Of a stretch of 42,128 nucleotides of DNA, positions 14,801 to 21,972 are shown in pieces. Both the position numbers and the translations under genes were made by a program. The stretch is from an uncultured Muribaculaceae bacterium (GTDB lineage Bacteria; Bacteroidota; Bacteroidia; Bacteroidales; Muribaculaceae), in NCBI GenBank assembly GCA_910577585.1, contig CAJTNN010000022.1, positions 1-42,128 on the forward strand. The letters are read 5' to 3'. The notes below the pieces were generated by a model, which was not told where the DNA came from, did not search any database, and saw nothing but the letters and a program-made list of their open reading frames with translations. The first letter of the stretch is position 1. Every line of letters starts with the position of its first letter.

Positions 14801-16954
14801 ATGCAGACTGACCACACCACATCGCCCCTTGAAGGGGCCCGCGACATAATCGAACACACCGGCGTCAACCTCTTTCTCACCGGAAAGGCAGGCACCGGCA
14901 AGACCACCTTCCTGCACTCACTGAGTGAGTCTACGGCCAAGCGGCATGTGGTGCTCGCGCCCACCGGGGTGGCGGCAATAAATGCCGGGGGTGTCACCAT
15001 CCACTCTTTCTTCCAGCTCAGTTTCGCCCCCTTCCTGCCCGGGCGCGGATACGCCTCTACCGACAACGAGCGCGAACGCTATCAGCGCTTCTCACGCGAC
15101 AAACTGCGCCTCATCCGCACCCTCGACCTAATCATCATCGATGAGATCTCCATGGTGCGCCCCGATGTGCTCGACGCCATGGATAGCGTGCTGCGACGCC
15201 TCCGCAATCCTCTCAAACCCTTCGGCGGGGTCCAGCTGCTGCTTATCGGCGACCTGCGACAGCTCGCACCCGTCGCGCAGGATGATGAATGGCAATATCT
15301 CAAGGATTACTACGCATCACCCTACTTCTTCGAGAGCCACGCTCTGAAGGAGGCCGGATTCCTGATGGTGGAGCTCACCAAGGTCTTCCGCCAGAATGAC
15401 GAGGCATTCATAGATATCCTTAACCGCATACGCGACAACCGGGCCGACCAGGAGACCCTGCAACGCCTCAACCGCCGGGCCAACCAGGCCCTCATCGAGG
15501 GTGACGAGAGCCAATACATCCGCCTCACCACCCACAACTACCGCGCCAACTCCATCAATCAGTCGCGTCTTGCCGCCCTGCAGACGCCCCCTCTCACCTT
15601 CACAGCCAAGATAAGCGGCGATTTTCCGGAGGGGGCTTACCCGGCCGATGCAGCGTTGACTCTGAAGGAGGGGGCCGAGGTGATGTTTATCAAGAATGAC
15701 ATCTCGGGCAATCACGAGTATTATAATGGCATGCTTGGGCGCATAGTGTCGCTGACGACTGAGTCCGTGGTGGTGCAACCCCGCGACGGTGGCAAAAACA
15801 TCAAGGTAGGATGCGCCGTGTGGGAAAGGATGAAATACACCCTCACCCCTTCGGGCGAAATCAAAGAGACCCCCGAAGGCACCTTCCAGCAGATTCCTCT
15901 CCGACTGGCGTGGGCCATAACCATCCATAAGAGCCAGGGGCTGACCTTCGACAAAGCCATAGTGGATGCCGCCCACAGTTTCGCGCCCGGCCAGACCTAT
16001 GTGGCTCTCTCCCGCTGTCGTTCGCTCGACGGGCTCGTGCTCGACTCGCCATTGCCGGCATCGGCCATAATGACTGACCAGGCTGTCAGCAACTTCATCA
16101 GTCTGCATCCGCGCGTAGAGGGGTCGGATCAGGAACTCGACACTTTCAAGGAGTCTTATTATGCGCAGATGCTCTACGAACTCTTCGACTTCCGTCAGAT
16201 TGATGACGCCACAGATGCCTGGACACGCGCCACAGCCAGCACACTGAGCCGCGACTTCCCTAAATTTTTAGATGAGGCCAGCCAGATTACACGTACTTTC
16301 CATATCGAGGTGACCGATGTCGTGGCCCGTCTCCACTCCGTATTCCGCAAAGGGCTCCCCTATCGGTCAGACCCGGAAGTGGCCGACACTATCAACACCA
16401 AGATACGCAACGGCGCAGCCTACTTTGCCAAAAAACTCAAGCCACTTGAGGATATAGTAAAGAGCACTCCGCTCAATATCGATAACCAGCGCCTCAAACG
16501 CCGTGTACAGGACACCTCCGTAGCTCTCTGCGAGGCCATAGCGGCAAAGATGCGCCTGCTCGACCACCACACCACCCACGAATTCAACCCCGGCGATTAT
16601 CTGAAAGCCAAGACAGGGGCCATATTAGCCAGCACCGCATCGCAAGCCTCAGTCACCCACTTCCTCTCAGGGGGGCGCCGTCCGGCAGGCAGCCCCGCAG
16701 CAAATTATCAATCGGGCTCAAGCCGCAACGATGTGAAGAATCCTGAATTATATCAGGCACTTGTAGACTGGCGCACACAGGCAGCCGACGGACGCCCCGC
16801 CTTCGTAGTCTGCTACAACCGCACCCTTATGGAGATAGCCGCCGCCATGCCCGCCACCATGACCGACCTTCTGGCCATCAACGGCATAGGGAAACGCAAA
16901 TGCGAAGAATTTGGCGAAGCTATCCTTGAGGTAGTGAGCCGCTTTCGCGACTGA
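14801..16954 (+). CDS. PIF1-like SF1B DNA helicase with C-terminal HRDC domain
   Basis: 717 residues. Walker A GKAGTGKT at 28-35; VLAPTGVAAINAGGVTIHSFF (motif Ia) at ~51-71; Walker B LIIIDEISMV at ~110-119; IGDLRQLAPV (motif III) at ~151; and the late motifs AWAITIHKSQGLTFDKAIVD and YVALSRCRSLDGL at ~370-415, which are hallmarks of the PIF1/RecD-like group. The C-terminal ~70 residues (LVDWRTQAADGRP..., LLAINGIGKRKCEEFGEAIL) are an HRDC domain, which binds DNA and is usual in the Bacteroidetes branch. It should unwind DNA 5'->3' in the cytoplasm, perhaps at G-rich structures or during repair. Single gene with its own promoter. Confidence 0.9.
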   Translation: MQTDHTTSPLEGARDIIEHTGVNLFLTGKAGTGKTTFLHSLSESTAKRHVVLAPTGVAAINAGGVTIHSFFQLSFAPFLPGRGYASTDNERERYQRFSRDKLRLIRTLDLIIIDEISMVRPDVLDAMDSVLRRLRNPLKPFGGVQLLLIGDLRQLAPVAQDDEWQYLKDYYASPYFFESHALKEAGFLMVELTKVFRQNDEAFIDILNRIRDNRADQETLQRLNRRANQALIEGDESQYIRLTTHNYRANSINQSRLAALQTPPLTFTAKISGDFPEGAYPADAALTLKEGAEVMFIKNDISGNHEYYNGMLGRIVSLTTESVVVQPRDGGKNIKVGCAVWERMKYTLTPSGEIKETPEGTFQQIPLRLAWAITIHKSQGLTFDKAIVDAAHSFAPGQTYVALSRCRSLDGLVLDSPLPASAIMTDQAVSNFISLHPRVEGSDQELDTFKESYYAQMLYELFDFRQIDDATDAWTRATASTLSRDFPKFLDEASQITRTFHIEVTDVVARLHSVFRKGLPYRSDPEVADTINTKIRNGAAYFAKKLKPLEDIVKSTPLNIDNQRLKRRVQDTSVALCEAIAAKMRLLDHHTTHEFNPGDYLKAKTGAILASTASQASVTHFLSGGRRPAGSPAANYQSGSSRNDVKNPELYQALVDWRTQAADGRPAFVVCYNRTLMEIAAAMPATMTDLLAINGIGKRKCEEFGEAILEVVSRFRD

Positions 16955-16962
16955 ATAAAAAA

Positions 16963-16982
16963 AATCGGGGGCAACCCCGATT
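16963..16982 (+). terminator. Possible terminator after the helicase gene
   Basis: AATCGGGG and CCCCGATT form an 8-bp stem with a GCAA loop, 9 bases after the stop. Only a poor T-run follows, so this is weak. It may also be the first unit of the AATCCCGATT repeat array that follows. Confidence 0.4.
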
Positions 16983-17000
16983 CAATATGATTTTCCCTTG

Positions 17001-17092
17001 ATTAATCCCGATTAATCCCGATTTTCCCCGATAATCCCGATTAATCCCGGTTAATCCCGATTAACCGCGATTTTTCCCGATTAATCGGGATT
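17001..17092. repeat. Ten-base tandem repeat array, unit ATTAATCCCG
   Basis: About nine units of roughly 10 bp follow each other: two exact copies of ATTAATCCCG, then variants ATTTTCCCCG, ATAATCCCG, ATTAATCCCGG, TTAATCCCG, ATTAACCGCG, ATTTTTCCCG and the inverse ATTAATCGGG. They lie between the convergent helicase and queE genes. A second array with the same unit is at 17734-17809. Confidence 0.75.
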
Positions 17093-17113
17093 GGCGCTAT
17101 TTTGCGGGATTTC

Positions 17114-17722
17114 TCAGGGAATCTGCAGATATCTGTGCAACTGGGCCGAGAGGCGCCAGCGTGGGTCGGCCAGCACGCGCCCGACAGTGCGGCGCACATT
17201 AGCGGCATACTCCCGCTCATCGGCCACGAAGCAAGGCTGCAGATACATCAGCGTGGCGCTCGCCCGCTGGTGCATAGTGAAATACGCCTCAAGCGGCTGC
17301 CCCACATCGACGACCTTAATCTCATTGGCTGTGAAATCTGCCAGTTTATCAGCCCCGTGTGCCATGCCGCATTTGGGCGAGAAGGTGATCCAATCCACCC
17401 CATGCGGAATTGGATGAGTGCCATTAGTCTCCATAGCCACATACTTCCCGGCCTCATGCAGCACCTCAATCAGTTCGGGAGTAGCCCAAAGAGAGGGCTC
17501 GCCGCCGGTGAGCACCACCAGTTTAGCCGGGTTTCCCGCCACACGCGCCAGTATCTCATCCACCGTCATCTCCACACCATCCTCATGGCGCGTATCGCAA
17601 AACGGACACTTCAGGTTGCAGCCCGAGAAGCGGACAAAAGTAGCCGCTTCACCCGAATGCCGCCCCTCGCCCTGAAGAGAATAGAATATCTCGTTGATTT
17701 TAAATCGCTTTTCAGTAGTCAT
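17114..17722 (-). CDS. queE: 7-carboxy-7-deazaguanine synthase (radical SAM)
   Basis: 202 residues. QueE converts 6-carboxy-tetrahydropterin to 7-carboxy-7-deazaguanine in the queuosine/7-deazaguanine pathway. The radical SAM motif is CNLKCPFCDT (Cx3CxxC) at ~35-42. Substrate-binding and family signs: INEIFYSLQGEG at 9-20, LTGGEPSLW at ~72, METNGTHPIP and FSPKCG. Length fits QueE. It is the last gene of the queF-queC-queD-queE run on the minus strand, and repeat arrays lie on both sides of it. Confidence 0.95.
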   Translation of the reverse strand: MTTEKRFKINEIFYSLQGEGRHSGEAATFVRFSGCNLKCPFCDTRHEDGVEMTVDEILARVAGNPAKLVVLTGGEPSLWATPELIEVLHEAGKYVAMETNGTHPIPHGVDWITFSPKCGMAHGADKLADFTANEIKVVDVGQPLEAYFTMHQRASATLMYLQPCFVADEREYAANVRRTVGRVLADPRWRLSAQLHRYLQIP

Positions 17723-17733
17723 GATGATTTCTC

Positions 17734-17809
17734 AAATCCCGATTAACCCCGATTTATCCCGATTAAGCTCGATTAATCCTAATCAGCCGATCAGCCCGGT
17801 TAATCGGAT
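17734..17809. repeat. Second array of ~10-bp AATCCCGATT-type repeats
   Basis: About seven to eight degenerate units in the queD-queE spacer: AATCCCG, ATTAACCCCG, ATTTATCCCG, ATTAAGCTCG, ATTAATCCTA, ATCAGCCG, ATCAGCCCGG, TTAATCGG. It shares the unit of 17001-17092. Confidence 0.7.
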
Positions 17810-17811
17810 AT

Positions 17812-18147
17812 TTACTCGTCGCGCTCGTATATGGCGATATTTCCCTCGCTCTCCTGCACTTCGCAGCGATAGGCATTCTCTACATTATCCACCACCCAGC
17901 GCGCTATATTCTCGGCTGTGGGGTTGAAAGGGAGCACATCGTTGAGCACAGCATGATCCAGAAGATCATGCACCTGGCGCTTCACATGCGTGAAATCGGT
18001 CACCATGCCATCCGCATTCAGCTCACGGGCTTTGCACTCCACGGTGATAATCCAGTTATGCCCATGCAGGCATGAGCACTTGCTCTCGTATGAGAGGTCG
18101 AGGCGATGTGCGGCCGAGACCTCAAGGCGTTTCTTTACAAAATACAT
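17812..18147 (-). CDS. queD: 6-carboxy-tetrahydropterin synthase
   Basis: 111 residues. QueD makes 6-carboxy-tetrahydropterin from dihydroneopterin triphosphate, the substrate of QueE. Zinc and catalytic residues: AAHRLD (His at ~14), CSCLHGHNW (catalytic Cys plus HxH ligands, ~25-33), MVTDFTHVK, the DHAVLND block, and PTAENIARW with the conserved Glu. Length fits the short QueD form. It lies between queC and queE, separated by repeat-filled spacers of about 150 and 90 bases. Confidence 0.95.
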   Translation of the reverse strand: MYFVKKRLEVSAAHRLDLSYESKCSCLHGHNWIITVECKARELNADGMVTDFTHVKRQVHDLLDHAVLNDVLPFNPTAENIARWVVDNVENAYRCEVQESEGNIAIYERDE

Positions 18148-18148
18148 A

Positions 18149-18285
18149 ATCTTCTCTAAATCAGAATACTATCCGACGGTTCAATCAGATTCCTATCCGA
18201 CGACTCAATCAGGATCTTCTCTAACACCGGAATGCTCTTATGACAACTATATCGGAATCATATCTCAATCATGATGCTATTCCGG
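18149..18285. repeat. 24-bp tandem repeats in the queC-queD spacer
   Basis: Two adjacent units of 24 bp (18169-18192 and 18193-18216) share CTATCCGACG, TCAATCAG and the end TC, differing at a few positions. ATCTTCTCTAA occurs at both edges (18149-18159 and 18214-18224). More decayed units seem to continue to about 18285 (TATCGGAATCATATCTCAAT, GCTATTCCGGCGAC). Confidence 0.6.
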
Positions 18286-18299
18286 CGACACAGTTGTCA

Positions 18300-18956
18300 T
18301 CAATCCTCATACTGCGTGGGGTCAGCTATGCCGGCGGCGGCCATAGCCTCGCGGCGCTCCACACATGTGCCGCAGCGCCCGCAATGTTTCTCGCCACCCT
18401 TGTAGCAGCTATAGGTCAGCCCATAATCCATGCCGAGGTCGCGGCCATGGCAGGCGATGTCGTTCTTGGTGATTGAGGTGTAGGGGGCGAGGATGGTTAT
18501 GCCATCGTAGGTCCCCTCGCGCATTGCATCCGACATAGCCTCGACAAAGCCCTGACGACAATCAGGATAAATAGCATGGTCACCACCATGGTTGGCGAGC
18601 ATCACATGCTTCAGTCCGCGGCTCTCGGCCAGGCCGCACGCCACAGCCAGCATTATGCCGTTGCGGAAAGGCACCACAGTGCTCTTCATATTCTCATCGG
18701 CATAGTGCCCCTCAGGAATGGCATCAGCCCCTTCGAGCAGCGAGCTCTTGAAATACTGCCCCATGAACTGCAGCGGAATCACGATATGCTCCACACCCAG
18801 CGCCTCGCAGTTGCGGCGTGCGCAATCAATCTCGCGGGCGTTATGATTCGACCCATAGTCGAAGGTCACAGCCAGGGCTATGCGGTCGCGGTATTCATAC
18901 AGCATCGTGGTGGAATCCATTCCCCCCGAAAGCACAAGTATAGAATCTTTCTCCAT
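18300..18956 (-). CDS. queC: 7-cyano-7-deazaguanine synthase (preQ0 synthase)
   Basis: 218 residues from MEKDSILVLSGGMDS; an ATG three codons upstream (18965) is also possible. QueC turns 7-carboxy-7-deazaguanine plus ammonia into preQ0, using ATP. PP-loop SGGMDS is near the N-terminus, and the family motifs AVTFDYGSNHNARE, VPFRNGIMLAVACG and ANHGGDHAIYPDCR are present. The zinc site C...HCGRCGTCVERREA is near the C-terminus. It is second in the operon, about 50 bases after queF. Confidence 0.95.
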   Translation of the reverse strand: MEKDSILVLSGGMDSTTMLYEYRDRIALAVTFDYGSNHNAREIDCARRNCEALGVEHIVIPLQFMGQYFKSSLLEGADAIPEGHYADENMKSTVVPFRNGIMLAVACGLAESRGLKHVMLANHGGDHAIYPDCRQGFVEAMSDAMREGTYDGITILAPYTSITKNDIACHGRDLGMDYGLTYSCYKGGEKHCGRCGTCVERREAMAAAGIADPTQYED

Positions 18957-19005
18957 AATCTGCATTATAAAGATAATAAGGGATCTGCAATATCAGACTT
19001 CAATT

Positions 19006-19485
19006 TTACTTCTTGCCGATCTGCTCGGCAAAAGCAGCCAGCCGACGCGCCTTCACCAGCTCCTGATGCTCGGCATCGCCATGATTGGCGAAGGGGTAGA
19101 TACTTATGCCGCCACGGGGCATGAAGAGGCCACGAACCTCGATATATTTCGGGTCCATCAAGCGGCAGAGATCCTTCATGATGATATTCACACAATCCTC
19201 GTGGAAGTCGCCATGATTGCGGAATGAGAAGAGATAAAGCTTCAGACTTTTGCTCTCTACCATCTTGTGGCGAGGGATGTAGCTGATGTAGATATGCCCG
19301 AAGTCAGGCTGCCCGGTCTTCGGACACAGAGTGGTGAACTCCGGACAATCAAATGTCACCACATATTCATTCTCAGGATGCTTGTTGTCGAATGTCTCCA
19401 GCATCGAGGGAGCATAATCGGTGGGGTACGACACCCCCTGGTTGCCAAGCAGCGAGAGACCGCTGAGTTCTTCGTTGTCGCGCAT
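19006..19485 (-). CDS. queF: NADPH-dependent 7-cyano-7-deazaguanine reductase
   Basis: 159 residues, the short (type I, YkvM-like) QueF size. It reduces preQ0 to preQ1 with NADPH. Catalytic Cys in FTTLCPKTGQPDFGHI (~54); NADPH-binding motif ESKSLKLYLFSFRNHGDFHEDC; RGLFMPRGGISIYPF near the end. It appears first in the queF-queC-queD-queE run, which covers the steps from dihydroneopterin triphosphate to preQ1. I looked upstream for a preQ1 riboswitch and could not recognise one, nor a convincing promoter. Confidence 0.95.
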   Translation of the reverse strand: MRDNEELSGLSLLGNQGVSYPTDYAPSMLETFDNKHPENEYVVTFDCPEFTTLCPKTGQPDFGHIYISYIPRHKMVESKSLKLYLFSFRNHGDFHEDCVNIIMKDLCRLMDPKYIEVRGLFMPRGGISIYPFANHGDAEHQELVKARRLAAFAEQIGKK

Positions 19486-19690
19486 ATGTTGTATGATAAT
19501 ATTTGACAGTTTTAATTTGTAAAATTACTAAATTCCGGCGATATATCCCACCCCTCGCGGCTGCGGCAACTCTAAATTTTATTAAAATGGGCTCCTGACA
19601 GCCACTTTTTAGCCGCATATATTGCTTTTGGATGCTAAATTTATTTTCTTTGCATAAAAATTATCCGTAACACTTCTATCCGTATCCCTT

Positions 19691-20101
19691 ATGCGAACAA
19701 CAAGAGAAGAGACCATCCGCCAATATGCCGACCAATACCTGCAGGGCAAAAGCGAGGCCCAGCGTCAGGACTTCTATTCCAAACCCGTCGAACGCCAATA
19801 TGCCAACATCATGGCCTGGAAACGCCGCGCCGAGAAGCGCCGCGAAGCCTCTGAAGAGATGTCCCTTGATGTGGCCGACGTCATCAAACATGCTCGCTCG
19901 CTGACATCTCTGATTGACCTGACCGGCAACATGACCCAGGATGAGATGCGCCAGATGCACGAGGCAGTAGATGCCGCCAAGCATGCACTCGACAACTATT
20001 ACCGCGTGCGCAACACCCGCGAGCTCCAGGCCCTCAAGCGTCAGCAAGAGGAGATTCAGCGCCGCATCGACCAGCTGCGCTACGAAGGTGCCGACGAATA
20101 A
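19691..20101 (+). CDS. Hypothetical cytosolic coiled-coil protein
   Basis: 136 residues, no signal peptide or membrane segment, highly charged. Residues ~1-50 (TIRQYADQYLQGKSEAQRQD..., RQYANIMAWKRRAEKRRE) and ~95-132 (NTRELQALKRQQEEIQRRID) are predicted helical with heptad character. No family recognised. A promoter-like pair precedes it (TTG, 20 bp, TTTCTTTG at about 19645-19652) and a strong terminator follows. It diverges from queF. Confidence 0.65.
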   Translation: MRTTREETIRQYADQYLQGKSEAQRQDFYSKPVERQYANIMAWKRRAEKRREASEEMSLDVADVIKHARSLTSLIDLTGNMTQDEMRQMHEAVDAAKHALDNYYRVRNTRELQALKRQQEEIQRRIDQLRYEGADE

Positions 20102-20121
20102 AACAATATCCAAGATAAAGC

Positions 20122-20162
20122 GAATCCCTCTGCCGGACACTGAAGTCCGAGCAGAGGGATTC
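20122..20162 (+). terminator. Strong hairpin terminator
   Basis: GAATCCCTCTGC pairs with GCAGAGGGATTC, and the inner CGGAC pairs with GTCCG. The tail is T-rich rather than a clean T-run. It lies between convergent genes and may serve both strands. Confidence 0.75.
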
Positions 20163-20254
20163 TCTATTTATGAAATGCAGTTCGCCAGTATCACATCCTG
20201 ACCGGAGTCAGAGAGATACCGAAGTCGCTATTCTGCTTCTTAGCGGTCACACGC

Positions 20255-21076
20255 TTACTCCTTGGGAGCTACGCGGCGGCTTGCGCGCTTGGGCTTTGCT
20301 GCGGGTTCGGCAGCCTGCTCCTCGGCACCGACCAGAGCACCGTCAATCATGATTCGGCCGCAATATTCACACACGATTACCTTCTTGTGCATCTTGATTT
20401 CGAGCTGACGCTGTGGCGGAATCTTGTTGAAGCAGCCACCGCAGGCCTTGCGCTGCACTGTCACGATGCCCAGGCCATTGCGGGCGTTGCCACGAATGCG
20501 CTTGAAGGCAGCCAATGTATACTCATCGATGTCGCGCTCCAATTCCTTGGCTTTGAGGCGAAGAGTCTCCTCCTCCTGGCGGGTCTCGCTGACGATTTCA
20601 TTGAGTTCCTGCTTCTTCTCCTCGAGATTCTGGCGGTTGTCGGCCAGGTCGGTTGTGGCTTTGGCAATCTCCTCCTCCTTCTGGTTGATTTTAGCCAGAG
20701 CCTCGCGGATATTCTTCTCAGAGAGCTGAATCTCAAGATTCTCAAATTCCTTCTCCTTCTCAAGGAAGGCATATTCGCGGTTGTTGCGCACATTGTCGAT
20801 CTGGTCATCATAGCGCGCGATCTTGGCACGGCGCTCCTCGATATCCTTCATCTTCTCGCTCACCTGGGCGCGGAGCTCAGTGATTTCATCGGTGTGCTTC
20901 TCGATGCGGGTCTGATAGCGCACGATTTCATCCTCGAGATCCTTCACCTCATTGGGAAGTTCACCACGAAGAGTGCGGATACGGTCGATTTCCGAAAGAA
21001 TCGTCTGAAGCTGATAGAGCGACTTCAGGCGTTCTTCGACGCTGCGTTCTTTTTCGGTTTTCTTTTCAGAAGCCAT
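20255..21076 (-). CDS. Coiled-coil protein with C-terminal C4 zinc ribbon (CT398-like)
   Basis: 273 residues. Residues ~12-190 form a long antiparallel coiled coil (RYQTRIEKHTDEITELRAQV, NREYAFLEKEKEFENLEIQL). At ~205-245 is the zinc ribbon: KACGGCFNKIPPQ ... VIVCEYCGRIMID, two CxxC pairs. The Lys/Ala-rich tail is disordered. This architecture is the CT398/FlgN-like hairpin plus zf-RING_7 family, widespread and of unknown function, thought to bind nucleic acid or ribosome-related partners. It follows nif3 in the same direction after 104 bases. Confidence 0.85.
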   Translation of the reverse strand: MASEKKTEKERSVEERLKSLYQLQTILSEIDRIRTLRGELPNEVKDLEDEIVRYQTRIEKHTDEITELRAQVSEKMKDIEERRAKIARYDDQIDNVRNNREYAFLEKEKEFENLEIQLSEKNIREALAKINQKEEEIAKATTDLADNRQNLEEKKQELNEIVSETRQEEETLRLKAKELERDIDEYTLAAFKRIRGNARNGLGIVTVQRKACGGCFNKIPPQRQLEIKMHKKVIVCEYCGRIMIDGALVGAEEQAAEPAAKPKRASRRVAPKE

Positions 21077-21180
21077 AATATAGGGAATTTTTGTTTTCTT
21101 TGAAGTTGTTTAGATGCTGCATCCTTGCGCCGTGGCAGAGACTGATGGAGTGTGTCCCCGGCCAGCGGCATGAGCTGCGT

Positions 21181-21969
21181 TCAGTCGATATATGCGATGG
21201 GGTTTGATTCAGACTCGGCGAAGTATGTCACGCAGTCGGGCAATGCCTGGCGTATGATGCGCGAGAAGATTCGCTTCGTGCATAGCTCGCTCTCATAATG
21301 CCCGATGTCGGCCAGCAGCATCGCATAGCCGTGTGAGGTGAAATCATGATATTTCAGATCACCGGTGAGCAATATGTCGGCACCCGCCTCGCGGGCAGCC
21401 TTTATGAGCGACGCACCCGAACCGCCGCATATGGCCACGCGTCGCACCACTATCTGCGGCGACTGGGCCGAGTACTTCAGATGTGCCACATTGAGCGACT
21501 CCTTCACACGGCGCAGAAACTCCAGTTTCGGAGCCGGCAGGATATCGCCCACCACTCCGAGTCCGGTGTGGCCGTCATCGCCTACGGGTTGCAGCGGACG
21601 CACATTCTTAAGTCCAAGGATATGAGCCAGTTCGTAGCTGACACCTTCGAAAGCCGAATCAAGATTGGTGTGTGAGGCATAGATGGCGATATTGTCGCGT
21701 ATGGCCTCGGCCACGATGCGCTGGGTCGGGGTGGCGCCCGTGATCTGGCGCAGCCCCGAGAATAGCAGCGGGTGATGGCTCACAATCATGTTGCACTGCC
21801 TGCGGCGTGCCTCATTCAGAATCTCTTCGGTGATGTCAAGACACAGCAGCACGGCGCTCACCGGCATCTCCGGATCGCCCACCTGCAGCCCTGTGTTGTC
21901 GTACGACTCCTGGAGCGCCGTCGGCGCGAAGTCTTCGATTGCTTTGGCTATATCCTTAACTTTTATCAT
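21181..21969 (-). CDS. Nif3-like dinuclear metal-centre protein
   Basis: 262 residues, the short Nif3 form without the inserted PII-like domain many relatives carry. Metal-binding motifs: YDNTGLQVGD near the start, VSHHPLLFSGLR, ASHTNLDSAFEGV, LTGDLKYHDF and the C-terminal DIGHYESE. Members bind two metals and form hexamers; some were called GTP cyclohydrolase type 2, but the general role is unsettled. The start is only 3 bases after the aspS stop, so the genes are co-transcribed. Confidence 0.93.
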   Translation of the reverse strand: MIKVKDIAKAIEDFAPTALQESYDNTGLQVGDPEMPVSAVLLCLDITEEILNEARRRQCNMIVSHHPLLFSGLRQITGATPTQRIVAEAIRDNIAIYASHTNLDSAFEGVSYELAHILGLKNVRPLQPVGDDGHTGLGVVGDILPAPKLEFLRRVKESLNVAHLKYSAQSPQIVVRRVAICGGSGASLIKAAREAGADILLTGDLKYHDFTSHGYAMLLADIGHYESELCTKRIFSRIIRQALPDCVTYFAESESNPIAYID

Positions 21970-21972
21970 TTG

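Noticed and set aside
17001..17092. CRISPR array
   Set aside because: Units are about 10 bp with no spacers between them and no cas genes.
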